From: an uncultured Alkaliphilus sp.
GTDB taxonomy: Bacteria; Bacillota; Clostridia; Peptostreptococcales; Natronincolaceae
Assembly: GCA_938074565.1 (NCBI GenBank)
Contig: CALJEQ010000006.1
Coordinates: forward strand, 62,001 to 126,000
DNA length: 64,000 nt
Direction: 5' to 3'
Part shown: positions 53,475 to 63,088 of the stretch, one piece after another
Position numbering within the stretch: position 1 is the stretch's first letter
Layout of the letters: every line of letters begins with the position of its first letter
Program-made: the position numbers and the translations under genes
The notes under the pieces: generated by a model
Seen by the model: the letters and a program-made list of their open reading frames with translations, nothing else
Databases searched by the model: none
What the model was told of the DNA's origin: nothing

Positions 53475-54437
53475 ATGCAGGACTGTTTTTTAAGAAAAGT
53501 AAATTACATGAGAATATCCATCACCGACCTATGTAACTTAAGATGTCAATATTGTATGCCTAAGGATGGTATTTACAAGAAACAGCATCAAGAAATGTTA
53601 TCCTATGAAGAAATTATTAAGGTGGTTAAGTATGCTGCAAAGATAGGTATTGATAAAATTCGTATTACGGGTGGAGAGCCACTAATAAAAAAAGATATTG
53701 TTAGCTTTATTGATAAAATAGCTAATATTGATGGGATAAAGGATATAGCTTTAACAACTAATGGTGTATTACTAAAGGATATGGCAAAGGATCTTCAGAA
53801 GGCAGGTCTAAAAAGAGTTAATATTAGTATAGATTCTTTGAAACCTGATAGATATAGGAGTATTACCCGTGGTGGTGACGTAAACCATGTTTTGAATGGG
53901 ATACAAGAAGTATTACAATTAAACATGAGACCCATAAAACTCAATGTGGTTGTTATTGGTAAATTAAATGAAGATGAAATAGAAGATTTTGCTAACTTAA
54001 CTATAAATGATGAAATAGATGTTAGATTTATTGAATTGATGCCAGTGGGGGAAGCTAGTGGTTGGGCAAAAGATAGGTTTATTTCCAATGAAGAAATTAA
54101 AAGAAGAATTGGAGAATTATTACCTGTTAAAAATGATACGTTAGGTCCTGCCCGATATTATAAGCTTTTGGGGGCTAAGGGGAGAGTGGGCTTTATTAAT
54201 CCTATTAGTGATCATTTCTGTGGAAGTTGTAACCGTATTCGTTTAACCAGTGATGGAAAATTAAAACCTTGTCTTCATAGTAATCAAGAAATTGACATAT
54301 TAAAGGCATTAAGGGAAAATGATAATGAAATAGATGAAATATTACAAAAGGCAATATTATCTAAACCCGAAAAACATTATTTATATACGTCAGAGCATGA
54401 GATAGGACATAGGAATATGTCTCAAATAGGAGGTTAA
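53475..54437 (+). CDS. moaA: GTP 3',8-cyclase MoaA
   Basis: First step of molybdopterin synthesis: with SAM it turns GTP into 3',8-cyclo-7,8-dihydro-GTP. The 320-residue protein has the radical SAM site TDLCNLRCQYCMP (CxxxCxxC), GGEPLI, ITRGG and the C-terminal cluster site FCGSCNRIRLTSDGKLKPCLHS. The usual C-terminal GG tail (SQIGG) is present. It follows the Moco riboswitch, so it is likely turned down by the finished cofactor. It is next to a MOSC protein and within 2.5 kb of fdhA, which needs the cofactor. Confidence 0.95.
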   Translation: MQDCFLRKVNYMRISITDLCNLRCQYCMPKDGIYKKQHQEMLSYEEIIKVVKYAAKIGIDKIRITGGEPLIKKDIVSFIDKIANIDGIKDIALTTNGVLLKDMAKDLQKAGLKRVNISIDSLKPDRYRSITRGGDVNHVLNGIQEVLQLNMRPIKLNVVVIGKLNEDEIEDFANLTINDEIDVRFIELMPVGEASGWAKDRFISNEEIKRRIGELLPVKNDTLGPARYYKLLGAKGRVGFINPISDHFCGSCNRIRLTSDGKLKPCLHSNQEIDILKALRENDNEIDEILQKAILSKPEKHYLYTSEHEIGHRNMSQIGG

Positions 54438-54441
54438 TATT

Positions 54442-54852
54442 ATGGGAAGTATTATTGGAATTTACCGAAAAAAACTAGGGGATATAGTTCCCCCAACTAA
54501 GATTAATGTAACAAATGAAGGGTTTGAATCTAAAAAACCCCATAGACAGGTGAGCTTTATAACACTGGAGGGGGAAAATCGATTAAGGGAAGATACAATA
54601 AAAGGTTTTTGTCATAATAAATTTAAGGCAGACTTTGTTGTGGAAGGTCTTTCAAGTTCGGATATTAAAGTACAAGACCAAATTAAAATGGGTTCTGCCA
54701 TTATTGAAATTACAGAGATGAAAAAAGAATGTTATGATATATGCCCTGCCATTACATCTGACGGTTCTTGTGGTGTAATTAATGGTATTTTCTTTGGTAA
54801 AATCATTCAAGAAGGTCAAGTGAAGGTTAATGATAAAATAAAACACCTTTAA
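54442..54852 (+). CDS. MOSC domain protein
   Basis: A 136-residue stand-alone MOSC domain. It has the family course GSIIGIYRKKLG, HRQVSFITLEGENR, ADFVVEGLSSSDIKVQDQIKMGSAIIEIT and the conserved cysteine region KKECYDICPAITSDGSCGV. MOSC domains bind sulfur and molybdenum cofactor and occur in sulfurases and carriers; for this short form the role is probably in cofactor handling. AGGAGG lies 10 bases before the ATG, and the gap to moaA is 4 bases, so it is in the riboswitch-controlled operon. Confidence 0.87.
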   Translation: MGSIIGIYRKKLGDIVPPTKINVTNEGFESKKPHRQVSFITLEGENRLREDTIKGFCHNKFKADFVVEGLSSSDIKVQDQIKMGSAIIEITEMKKECYDICPAITSDGSCGVINGIFFGKIIQEGQVKVNDKIKHL

Positions 54853-54898
54853 GGATTAAAGGGAAGATAACTGATAGAAAATAAGCAGAAAAAGCTAG

Positions 54899-54926
54899 AG
54901 AGTGCAATGGGGCACTCTTTTTTGTT
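54899..54926 (+). terminator. Rho-independent terminator
   Basis: AGAGTGC pairs with GCACTCT around a short loop, followed by TTTTTTG. Confidence 0.8.
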
Positions 54927-55031
54927 TACTAAATATTATGAAGGTAATATTTTATAATTCACAAATCTATCCTTCTATTAACAAGAATAATCATTTTTAC
55001 AGAAGAATACACTAAATAGGGGGGAGATTAT

Positions 55032-56381
55032 ATGAAAAAAAAGATGAAGAATAAAAGAAAAATTTTAAAACCTATCTTAGTAAGTATATTAATTTTATTT
55101 GTTCTTCTTGGCCCTTATTATTTCTTTGTATTCGAACCTAATGAAGTAAATTATAATATATCTAAAACGCCACCCCAATGGACTGGGGTTATTAGTTTTT
55201 GGGATTATCCTAGGTTGGATCACAAAACAGGTGGTGGATTTACTTGGATTGGACAAAAAATAAAAGCCTTTGAAAAAAAGTACCCTGGAGTATATATTGA
55301 CTTTCAACCCTTAACTTGGGAAAAAGGTGGAAGTAAGATAGAGGAAGCTATTACTACGGGGAATTTACCAGATATATTACCAGTAGGTGGAGAGTATCAT
55401 TATATTAATAAAGATATTTTAGAACCGTTAGATGATTTTTTGACAGTAGAAGAGATTAGAAGTTTTGAAGATAATGCCCTGAAAGCAGTGAGGTATAATG
55501 GTAAAATGTGGGCTATGCCGTGGATGATGACCACCTATGGGATGGTGTTAAATGTTGATATGTTTCAACAAAGGGGAATAGAACCACCCACAGATGGTAT
55601 GTGGACATATGAAGAATTTGTAGAAACATTACAACAATTAACCTATGACAGTAAAGGTAAAGGAAACATAACCCACTACGGTATCAATAGTTTTATTCAA
55701 CCAGAATATTATAATTTATGGGGAATTATATTAAGTGATGGAGCAGAAATCTTTAATGAAAAGATGGAATATAGCTTTAATGATGAACGAGCAAAAACAG
55801 GGGTGCAAAAAGTAATAGATTTAAAACAAATATATGCAGTAACCCACCCTAAATTTGGGGAAAACACCTCGAACCAAGCTTGGACTACTTTTTATCAAGA
55901 TAAAAATATAGGAGTCATACCAACGGGAACATGGTCATTAAATGTATTGGAAAGACTTAGCAATGAAGGAAAGGGTTTTAATTATACCGTAGCAATGTAT
56001 CCTACGGGTAGTATAAAAAAACCTGTTGTGATGAGTAATATGGTGGGTTCTTATGGTGTTACCAAACAAGAAGATAGAGAAAAGTTAATGATGATGATAG
56101 AATTTTTAAAGTTTGTCTCTTCAGATGAATATCAAATGGAGTTAGGTAGATTGGGGGTATTTCCTGTAAAGAAAAATATCGGAAATATATATGGAGAAGA
56201 TCCTTTAATGTCATTGTTATATGAAAACATTGATAATATAGTTATTATTCCACCTCATCCCCAATGGAAGGAAATTGACGCAATTATACAAGAAGAAATT
56301 AGGCAGGGGGTTCTAGGGAATAAAACCGTTGACCAATTATTAAAGGATGCGGAAGAAAAAGTACGAAGTATTAAACCGTAA
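55032..56381 (+). CDS. ABC-type extracellular solute-binding protein, sugar family, orphan
   Basis: A 449-residue protein with an N-terminal membrane helix (ILKPILVSILILFVLLGPYYFFVF) but no lipobox cysteine, so it appears anchored by the helix. The rest is a family 1 solute-binding protein: FWDYPRLDHKTGGG, IKAFEKKYPGVYIDFQPLTWEKGG, LPDILPVGGEYHYINKDILEPLDDFL, and a C-terminal region with EFLKFVSSDEYQM. Family 1 proteins bind oligosaccharides. No permease or ATPase gene lies next to it, so partner and ligand are unknown. It ends 139 bases before murB. Confidence 0.85.
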   Translation: MKKKMKNKRKILKPILVSILILFVLLGPYYFFVFEPNEVNYNISKTPPQWTGVISFWDYPRLDHKTGGGFTWIGQKIKAFEKKYPGVYIDFQPLTWEKGGSKIEEAITTGNLPDILPVGGEYHYINKDILEPLDDFLTVEEIRSFEDNALKAVRYNGKMWAMPWMMTTYGMVLNVDMFQQRGIEPPTDGMWTYEEFVETLQQLTYDSKGKGNITHYGINSFIQPEYYNLWGIILSDGAEIFNEKMEYSFNDERAKTGVQKVIDLKQIYAVTHPKFGENTSNQAWTTFYQDKNIGVIPTGTWSLNVLERLSNEGKGFNYTVAMYPTGSIKKPVVMSNMVGSYGVTKQEDREKLMMMIEFLKFVSSDEYQMELGRLGVFPVKKNIGNIYGEDPLMSLLYENIDNIVIIPPHPQWKEIDAIIQEEIRQGVLGNKTVDQLLKDAEEKVRSIKP

Positions 56382-56520
56382 ACCATAGAATAGCAATATA
56401 ACCAATAATTGACCATGACAAGAAAAAACGATATACTTTAATTAAACTTAAAAACAATTTTTTGGAGATAATATAGCAAGAGAAAAAATGATATTTTATA
56501 TAAATTAGGAGTTGAAATGA

Positions 56521-57435
56521 ATGAATAAACAGATGTTGCAACAATTGTTTTTAGAATTTATGCCAGAAGAAGCTGTATTAATTGATGAGCCTATGAAAAA
56601 TCATACTTCTTTTAAAATTGGGGGTCCAGCAGATTTACTTTTGTTACCTAAGAAGATTGATGATATTAAAAAGATAATACAGACTTGCAGAGAAAATAAT
56701 GTACCGTATTTTGTTATGGGAAATGGCAGTAACCTATTGGTAAGGGACAAAGGAATGCGTTGTGTAGTTATAAAAATTTCTGATAACTTTAATGAAGTTA
56801 AGATAGAGGGTACTAAGGTGACTGCCCAAGCTGGGGTGTTATTATCTACCTTATCAAATAAAGTTTTAAAAGAAAGCTTAAGCGGTTTAGAGTTTGCAAG
56901 TGGAATACCTGGTACGCTGGGTGGGGCTGTAACCATGAATGCAGGAGCCTATGGTGGAGAAATTAAAGATGTTTTGAAGACTTGTAAAGCTTTAGATCAA
57001 GAAGGTAATGTACTGGAGTTTACTAATGAAGAAATGGAGTTAGGCTATCGTACCAGTATAATACAAGAAATGGGTTATGTTGTATTGGAAGTTACAATGG
57101 ATTTAGTTAGTAAAGATTATAATGAAATAAAAGAAAAAGTTAATGAATTAAATATACAAAGAACCACGAAACAACCATTACATTTGCCCAGTGCTGGTAG
57201 CGTTTTCAAAAGACCACCAGGTTACTTTGCTGGTAAGTTGATTCAAGATTGTAATTTGAAAGGTGCAACGGTAGGTGGTGCTCAAGTATCAGAATTACAC
57301 AGTGGATTTATTGTAAATGTAGGAAATGCCACTGCTGAAGATGTGATGAATTTAATAGAACTAATACAAAAGGAAGTTAAAAAGAATTTTCAAGTTGATT
57401 TACACACAGAAGTAAGGATTGTTGGAGAAATTTAA
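56521..57435 (+). CDS. murB: UDP-N-acetylenolpyruvoylglucosamine reductase MurB
   Basis: FAD enzyme that reduces UDP-GlcNAc-enolpyruvate to UDP-MurNAc with NADPH, in the cytoplasm. The 304 residues show the FAD domain (KNHTSFKIGGPADLL, GNGSNLLVRDKG), SGIPGTLGGAVTMNAGAYGGEI, LGYRTS, the catalytic serine region LPSAGSVFKRPPG and the final glutamate in LHTEVRIVGE. The YRTS form and size point to type II MurB. The ribosome site TAGGAG precedes the ATG at 56521. It heads the cluster murB-rapZ-yvcK, a common Firmicutes grouping that links wall synthesis with carbon sensing. Confidence 0.96.
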   Translation: MNKQMLQQLFLEFMPEEAVLIDEPMKNHTSFKIGGPADLLLLPKKIDDIKKIIQTCRENNVPYFVMGNGSNLLVRDKGMRCVVIKISDNFNEVKIEGTKVTAQAGVLLSTLSNKVLKESLSGLEFASGIPGTLGGAVTMNAGAYGGEIKDVLKTCKALDQEGNVLEFTNEEMELGYRTSIIQEMGYVVLEVTMDLVSKDYNEIKEKVNELNIQRTTKQPLHLPSAGSVFKRPPGYFAGKLIQDCNLKGATVGGAQVSELHSGFIVNVGNATAEDVMNLIELIQKEVKKNFQVDLHTEVRIVGEI

Positions 57436-57467
57436 TAAAATATTTTACATAAGAGGAGTTTAAGTAT

Positions 57468-58343
57468 ATGCGTTTTGTGATTATAACAGGTTTATCAGGT
57501 GCAGGTAAAAGTCAGGCTGTTAAGTTTATGGAGGATTTTGGTTATTTTTGTGTAGATAATCTTCCCCCAAGTCTTATTCCTAAGTTTGTTGAGCTATGCC
57601 AACAAACCAGAGGAAAAATAGATAAGATAGCTTTAGTAGTGGATATTAGGGGCGGATTGTTTTTTGATGATGTTTTCAATAGTCTTGATACAATGGAGGA
57701 ATTGGGATATAATTGTGAAATTATGTATTTAGAAGCCAGTGATGAGTCTTTGGTGAAGCGATTTAAAGAAACAAGAAGATCCCATCCTTTATCAATGGAT
57801 GGTTCTATAGTAGAGGGAATTACTAGGGAAAGAGAAAAACTTAAAGAATTAAGAAAGAAAGCTACAAATATAATTAATACAACGAAGGTAATTCCAGCTA
57901 GATTAAAGGAAGAACTAAGGGAAATCTATTTGGAAGGAAAAGAAACGGATAATTTACAAATTTCAATTGTATCATTTGGTTTTAAACATGGAATTCCTAT
58001 TGATGTGGATTTAGTTTTTGATGTGCGATTTCTTCCTAATCCGTTCTACATTGAAGAACTTAGGGATTTTACTGGAAACGATTTGAAGGTTAGGGAATTT
58101 GTAATGAATTCTCCAATCAGTTTAGAATTTAGTGAGAAATTATTTGATCTTGTAGACTTTTTAATACCACAATATATTAAAGAAGGAAAAAATCAATTGG
58201 TAATTGCCATTGGTTGTACAGGGGGAAGACATCGTTCAGTTACTATTGCCAATTTATTATATGAACGTTTAAAAGCAGAGGATTATCGTGTAAATACAAA
58301 CCACCGAGATAGTTCATTGGTAAAGAAAGGAAAAGATAACTAA
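57468..58343 (+). CDS. rapZ: RNase adapter / nucleotide-binding protein RapZ (YvcJ)
   Basis: A 291-residue P-loop protein. N-terminal half: Walker [22 protein letters not shown] and [14 protein letters not shown]-terminal half: [27 protein letters not shown] and [13 protein letters not shown], all RapZ/YvcJ hallmarks. In E. coli it directs RNase E to the sRNA GlmZ and senses glucosamine-6-P; in Bacillus YvcJ affects competence. The glmZ pathway is not expected in Firmicutes, so the role here is open. It is followed immediately (no gap) by yvcK. Confidence 0.95.
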   Translation: MRFVIITGLSGAGKSQAVKFMEDFGYFCVDNLPPSLIPKFVELCQQTRGKIDKIALVVDIRGGLFFDDVFNSLDTMEELGYNCEIMYLEASDESLVKRFKETRRSHPLSMDGSIVEGITREREKLKELRKKATNIINTTKVIPARLKEELREIYLEGKETDNLQISIVSFGFKHGIPIDVDLVFDVRFLPNPFYIEELRDFTGNDLKVREFVMNSPISLEFSEKLFDLVDFLIPQYIKEGKNQLVIAIGCTGGRHRSVTIANLLYERLKAEDYRVNTNHRDSSLVKKGKDN

Positions 58344-59684
58344 ATGAAAATAGGGGATTGGCTTAAACCTGGTTTGCAAATTAAAAGATGGTTTTTAATA
58401 GGTTTAATAGGAATTGGTTTATTAGTCATTTCCTTATCTTATTATGTAAATCTTTTAGGAATAAGTCATAATGGTGTGCCCAATATATTACTGGGGTTAT
58501 TTGGAGGTTTTTTAATTATTTATGCTCTTAAAAGTGGAATTTCCTCATTATTAACAGTTTGTTATTTTCAAAATTCTATGCAGGGAAAATTGGATCGTAC
58601 AAAAATTAATAAATTATTTTATGATAAACGTATTCTAGTTAAAGGTCCTAAAATAGTTGTTATTGGTGGAGGAACAGGTTTATCAGTATTACTAAGGGGA
58701 CTTAAACTTTTTACCTCAAATATTACCGCCATTGTAACAGTGGCTGATGATGGTGGTGGTTCTGGTAAACTAAGAGAAGACCTTGGGATGCTACCACCTG
58801 GCGATATAAGAAACTGTATATTAGCCCTAGCAGAAATGGAACCTACAATGGAACAACTTTTGCAATACCGTTTTGAGGAAGGAAGTTTGAAGGGGCAAAG
58901 TTTTGGAAATTTATTAATTGCTTCTATGAATGGAATAAGTAATAATTTTGAAGAAGCTATTAAAAAAATTAGTGAAGTCTTAGCAGTGACAGGAAATGTA
59001 TATCCTGTGACATTGGAGGATATAACGTTATATGCAAAACTAAAAAATGGTACTATTGTAGAGGGTGAATCTAACATTCCTGAAAAAAGTATTCAAGAAG
59101 ATAGTCCAATTGAAAGAATTTTTATAAAACCACAACAGCCGAAAGCATTAAAAGAAGCCATGGAAGCTATACAACAGGCAGATGTAGTAGTATTAGGTCC
59201 AGGCAGCCTTTATACAAGTATTATACCCAATTTATTAATAAATGATATACGGGAAAGCTTAGTAAAAACTGGTGCTAAAAAAGTATATATACCTAATGTA
59301 ATGACACAACCAGGTGAAACCACAAATTATTCAGTGTTAATGCATTTAGAGGCTATTTTAGATCACTGCCAAAAAGTTTCCATAGACCATATAATCATTA
59401 ATCAAGGGACTATCCCAAAAGAGGTTAAAGAAAAGTATCTTTCTGAGGGGGCAGAATTAATTCAACCCAGCAGTGAAGAATTAGCTGAAATAAGGGGATT
59501 AGGTATTGATATTATGGAAGCTGATTTAGTGGATATTAAAAAAGATTATGTTAGACATGATGCCATAAAGTTATCTAAAATGATTGTGGAAGTAGTTCTT
59601 CAAAATAAGCTTCCTAGACATGGAAATAAGCTAAGGGATTTTATTTATTTTAAACAATTAAAAAAGAAAATTAATAAAACGTAG
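58344..59684 (+). CDS. yvcK: gluconeogenesis factor YvcK, with N-terminal membrane segment
   Basis: YvcK binds UDP-GlcNAc and is needed for growth on gluconeogenic carbon sources and for normal wall synthesis in Bacillus. The 446 residues include an N-terminal extension of about 105 with two hydrophobic segments (WFLIGLIGIGLLVISLSYYV, NILLGLFGGFLIIYAL), not present in the Bacillus protein of about 317 residues. The core follows: IVVIGGGTGLSVLLRGLK, TVADDGGGSGKLREDLGMLPPGDIRN, VLGPGSLYTSIIPNLL and YVPNVMTQPGET-like text. The ATG follows the rapZ stop directly. In many Firmicutes whiA comes next; here it lies 3.4 kb on. Confidence 0.94.
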   Translation: MKIGDWLKPGLQIKRWFLIGLIGIGLLVISLSYYVNLLGISHNGVPNILLGLFGGFLIIYALKSGISSLLTVCYFQNSMQGKLDRTKINKLFYDKRILVKGPKIVVIGGGTGLSVLLRGLKLFTSNITAIVTVADDGGGSGKLREDLGMLPPGDIRNCILALAEMEPTMEQLLQYRFEEGSLKGQSFGNLLIASMNGISNNFEEAIKKISEVLAVTGNVYPVTLEDITLYAKLKNGTIVEGESNIPEKSIQEDSPIERIFIKPQQPKALKEAMEAIQQADVVVLGPGSLYTSIIPNLLINDIRESLVKTGAKKVYIPNVMTQPGETTNYSVLMHLEAILDHCQKVSIDHIIINQGTIPKEVKEKYLSEGAELIQPSSEELAEIRGLGIDIMEADLVDIKKDYVRHDAIKLSKMIVEVVLQNKLPRHGNKLRDFIYFKQLKKKINKT

Positions 59685-59708
59685 AGACAGCTTTTGTTGT
59701 CTCTTTTA
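59684..59708 (+). terminator. Rho-independent terminator after yvcK
   Basis: AGAGACA pairs with TGTCTCT (59698-59704), followed by TTTT. It overlaps the stop codon. Confidence 0.75.
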
Positions 59709-59928
59709 TATTTGTATTGAAATAGTGATATAAGATTCTAAAATTTAATAAATTTGTAATATTATTTGCGCAAATTTTGACATTTTTTTAAGATAGTTAA
59801 AGATATACTATAAAGTAACTATATTAAATTAGGTTATTCATAGTTTAAATTTTAAAAAATATTTTCTCAAACAGAAAACAAGAATAAAAATCACCTGTTA
59901 ATGCAAAATAATGACAGGAGGTGTTCTA

Positions 59929-60414
59929 ATGAATATAACATTAACTCAAAAAGAGCGATTACTATTAGAAGATCAGAAAAGTCATGAGGAGCTATGTGTA
60001 AAGAAATACACAGAGGCTTCAAATCAAGCACAGGATCCTCAGTTAAAACAAATATTTCAAAATCATGCACAGGCAGAACAAGAGCATTTAAATTCCATTA
60101 ATCAAATTTTAAGTGGAAAAGTTCCAAGTATGAACCAACAACAAGGTCAACAAAACCAACAAAACCAACAGGGAATGGAAAGTGGAAACCAAAGCCAAAT
60201 GAATGTTGGCAACTTTAATCAAAAAGATAAGGATTTATGCCATGACCTATTAAATACTGAAAAGTATGTCTCTAGTACATATGATACGACTATATTTGAA
60301 TGTACAGACACAAATGTAAGGAAAGTATTAAATCATATTCAAAAAGAAGAACAGCAACATGGTGAAGATATATTCAATTATATTATTAGTAAGGGAATGT
60401 ATACACCACAATAG
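59929..60414 (+). CDS. CotF-like spore coat protein
   Basis: A 161-residue protein with two ferritin-like helical halves (LTQKERLLLEDQKSHEELCVKKYTEASNQ, QKDKDLCHDLLNTEKYVSSTYDTTIFECTD) joined by a low-complexity linker rich in Q, N and G (about residues 62-92). This is the CotF/YdeF-type spore coat family. ATG 59929 follows AGGAGGTG; the frame extends 6 codons upstream over the ribosome site. It is first in the insert between yvcK and whiA and likely expressed in the mother cell during sporulation. I see no clear sigma-E or sigma-K promoter. Confidence 0.88.
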   Translation: MNITLTQKERLLLEDQKSHEELCVKKYTEASNQAQDPQLKQIFQNHAQAEQEHLNSINQILSGKVPSMNQQQGQQNQQNQQGMESGNQSQMNVGNFNQKDKDLCHDLLNTEKYVSSTYDTTIFECTDTNVRKVLNHIQKEEQQHGEDIFNYIISKGMYTPQ

Positions 60415-60460
60415 AGATAGAATATAGCAAATAGACTGTCTATTTGATGGGAGTTGTAGA

Positions 60461-60502
60461 GGAATAAAGTCTTTTAAGTGAACTTAAAGGGCTTTATTTA
60501 TA
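60461..60502 (+). terminator. hairpin after the coat protein gene
   Basis: ATAAAGTCTTTTAAG pairs with CTTAAAGGGCTTTAT around TGAA (with wobble pairs); only a weak T tract follows. Confidence 0.5.
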
Positions 60503-60657
60503 CATAAATTAAACAACTTAGAGTTGTGAAATTATAAAAAAAATTCATATATTTTTATAAAAATTAGAGGATTTCATTAAAAGTACGTCGAAATTTAAAA
60601 TAATAAAAAATTTTAATATCTACAATTTTTTAATAAATATTTAAGGGAGGAACACAA

Positions 60658-62040
60658 ATGTATAACAGAAAAGCAGAACCTTATAAGATTAAAATGGTAG
60701 AACCTATTAAATTAATTTCCCGCGAAGAAAGGGAAAGAAAAATTGCAGAAGTGGGATATAATCAATTTGCCCTTAGATCGGAGGATGTATTTATTGATCT
60801 TCTAACTGACAGTGGCACAGGTGCCATGAGTGATTGGCAATGGGCGGGTATTATGCAAGGGGATGAAGCTTATGCTGGAAGTAGAAGCTTTTACAACCTT
60901 GAAAAAAGTGTGCAAGATATAATAGGATACACTTATTTTGTTCCAACCCATCAGGGAAGAGGTGCAGAAAATGTATTATTTCCTTTGTTAATTAAACAGA
61001 AAGGTCATTATGTATTAGGAAACATGCACTTTGATACAACAAAGGCTCATATAGAATTAAAAGGTGGTAGAGCCATTAATTTAGTTATTGAGGAAGCCTA
61101 TGAAACAGAAAAGGAACATCCTTTTAAAGGAAACTTTGACTTGGAAAAGTTAGAAGCCTTTATAAAGGAAAAAGGTGTTGAAAATTGTTCATTTGTTTTA
61201 ATAACAGTGACATGTAATAGTGCCGGTGGGCAGCCTGTTTCTATGGAAAATATTAAAGGCGTTAAAAAAATAGCAGATCAATATGGGTTAAGGGTTTTCT
61301 TTGATGCAGCAAGATTTGCAGAAAATGCTTATTTCATTAAGCAAAGAGAAGCAGGTTATGAAAATAAAACCATTCCAGAAATTATTTTAGAAATGTTTAG
61401 TTATGGAGAAGGACTAACCATGAGTGCCAAAAAAGATGGTATTGTAAACATGGGTGGTATGATTGCCATTAAAGAAGATGAAGAACTTTATACTCAAGTT
61501 AGATCAATGGTGGTACCAATAGAAGGATTCCCCACCTATGGTGGTTTGGCAGGAAGAGATATGGAAGCTTTGGCAAGAGGATTAAGGGAAGTAGTAGAAG
61601 AAGATTACCTAGAGAGTAGAATTGGACAAATAGAGTACTTAGGACAAAGATTAACTGATGCAGGGATCCCAATACAAAGACCCGTGGGTGGTCATGCAGT
61701 GTTTGTAGACTGTAAAAAGTTCTGTCCTCATATTCCATACCATCAATTCCCTGCACAGGCTGTATGTGTAGAGTTATATAAAGAAGCTGGAGTAAGGGGA
61801 GTAGAAATAGGTTCTTTCCTTTTAGGTAGAGATCCAGAAACTGGAGAACATTTAGAATCACCTATGGAATTTTTACGATTAACAATTCCTAGAAGAGTTT
61901 ATACCGATAGACATATGGATGTAGTTGCTGATGCTTTAATAGAAATATGGAAGAGAAGAGAAACTTTAAAAGGTTTTGATTTTACCTATGAGCCTGAAGT
62001 GTTAAGACATTTTACTGCTAAATTAAAGCCGGTTGAATAA
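60658..62040 (+). CDS. tnaA: tryptophanase (PLP beta-eliminating lyase)
   Basis: Tryptophanase breaks tryptophan into indole, pyruvate and ammonia with PLP. The 460-residue protein has [67 protein letters not shown] and the PLP lysine in MSAKKDG (K258 or K259). Tyrosine phenol-lyase is the close alternative. Against it: the segment [20 protein letters not shown] follows tryptophanase (in tyrosine phenol-lyase the place of I is the key arginine), and the C-terminus RHFTAKL has His where the lyase has Phe. No TnaC-like leader peptide was found in 60415-60657. It has its own terminator. Confidence 0.88.
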   Translation: MYNRKAEPYKIKMVEPIKLISREERERKIAEVGYNQFALRSEDVFIDLLTDSGTGAMSDWQWAGIMQGDEAYAGSRSFYNLEKSVQDIIGYTYFVPTHQGRGAENVLFPLLIKQKGHYVLGNMHFDTTKAHIELKGGRAINLVIEEAYETEKEHPFKGNFDLEKLEAFIKEKGVENCSFVLITVTCNSAGGQPVSMENIKGVKKIADQYGLRVFFDAARFAENAYFIKQREAGYENKTIPEIILEMFSYGEGLTMSAKKDGIVNMGGMIAIKEDEELYTQVRSMVVPIEGFPTYGGLAGRDMEALARGLREVVEEDYLESRIGQIEYLGQRLTDAGIPIQRPVGGHAVFVDCKKFCPHIPYHQFPAQAVCVELYKEAGVRGVEIGSFLLGRDPETGEHLESPMEFLRLTIPRRVYTDRHMDVVADALIEIWKRRETLKGFDFTYEPEVLRHFTAKLKPVE

Positions 62041-62053
62041 AAAATAAATAGAG

Positions 62054-62084
62054 ATACCACCTTGAAACGAGGTGGTATTTTTTT
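62054..62084 (+). terminator. Rho-independent terminator after tnaA
   Basis: ATACCACCT pairs perfectly with AGGTGGTAT (to 62078), followed by a T run. Confidence 0.88.
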
Positions 62085-62316
62085 GCATTAGATAACAATA
62101 AAAATAATAAAATTACTCATTTATATGTATATAGCTATAAATTAAGGATAGCTTTACATAATGATGTATCAACTGCTTCTAATTAAATTTGAAATAAATT
62201 GCTAGATATGTTAATTTATTATTATGAAAACAATGTTTAGTTATCTATAAAAACTATAACGAATAGCTAATAAAATTGATATAATATCCATAGAAGAAGA
62301 CAAAGGAGTGGAAGGT

Positions 62317-62736
62317 GTGAGACGAGAAGTTAGTGCGGGAGGGGTAGTGGTATTTGGTAATGCAATACTAATGCTAAAAAAATATAACGGAGACTGGGTA
62401 CTACCAAAGGGAAAGGTAGAAGAAGCAGAAGAAATAGAAGAAACTGCAATAAGAGAAGTCTTTGAAGAAGCTGGTGTAAGGGTGGAAATAATCAATTATT
62501 TAGGTGAAATACAGTATACCTTTAAAAATACTTGGCACGATAATAATAGAATTCATAAAACAGTTCATTGGTTTTTAATGCACTCGAAAAATATAGAATG
62601 TATTCCTTTGAAAAAAGAAGGTTTTATAGAAGGTAAGTTTGTTCATATAAATCGTGCTGTTGAATTAGCTAAGTATCAAGATGAAAAAGAAATTATTAAA
62701 AAAGCTATAAGTTTATATTTTAAGACCTCACCATAA
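62317..62736 (+). CDS. Nudix hydrolase
   Basis: A 139-residue Nudix hydrolase that should cleave a nucleoside diphosphate linked to another group. The Nudix box is complete: GDWVLPKGKVEEAEEIEETA then IREVFEEAGVRVEI (G-x5-E-x7-REVxEExG). GGVVVFGNAILMLKKY is a usual lead-in. GTG 62317 is preferred over GTG 62308, because AAAGGAG at 62302-62307 leaves no spacing for the latter. Ap4A-type or house-cleaning hydrolase are both possible; the substrate is not visible. Confidence 0.88.
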   Translation: MRREVSAGGVVVFGNAILMLKKYNGDWVLPKGKVEEAEEIEETAIREVFEEAGVRVEIINYLGEIQYTFKNTWHDNNRIHKTVHWFLMHSKNIECIPLKKEGFIEGKFVHINRAVELAKYQDEKEIIKKAISLYFKTSP

Positions 62737-62751
62737 ATCAGCGAGGTCTTA
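62722..62751. terminator. terminator between convergent genes
   Basis: AAGACCTC (62722-62729) pairs with GAGGTCTT (62743-62750). It overlaps the end of the Nudix gene and lies beside the DUF1540 gene on the other strand. Confidence 0.6.
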
Positions 62752-62761
62752 ATGGAATAAA

Positions 62762-62929
62762 TTAGTTAGTAGGCTTAAAAGTTGAACATAGAGCTTCTTT
62801 TGAAGAACTAGAAGTATCACCATGTCTAGGGTTTACTTCAAGCTTTGGAGCAAAACAATAATCTTTTTCATAAAATTTACAGTTACTTACATGACACATA
62901 ACTTCCATACGTGGATGTTCTTGATTCAT
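62762..62929 (-). CDS. DUF1540 domain small cysteine-rich protein
   Basis: A 55-residue protein, NQEHPRMEVMCHVSNCKFYE with KDYCFAPKLEV, ending SKEALCSTFKP. Four conserved cysteines in this spacing mark DUF1540, a small metal-binding-looking family common in spore-forming Clostridia and of unknown function. The ATG at 62929 is preceded by TGGAGGTG on the - strand; a longer frame begins inside that site. It lies convergent with the Nudix gene and divergent from whiA. Confidence 0.85.
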   Translation of the reverse strand: MNQEHPRMEVMCHVSNCKFYEKDYCFAPKLEVNPRHGDTSSSSKEALCSTFKPTN

Positions 62930-63088
62930 AATATACACCTCCATTAATAGTTATGAAGTATCTCAACTTCTCTATTATTGTGTGCAAATTATATTAAATT
63001 ATTAATGTAATATTTTCATGTAATTATCATTGAATGTATTTGTCTAGGGTAAAATAGAAGTATAGAATAGATAAAGGTGTGATAAGAA

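Noticed and set aside
61499..61861. - strand open frame of 120 codons inside tnaA
   Set aside because: Shadow of a highly conserved gene, leucine-rich by codon complement, no ribosome site.
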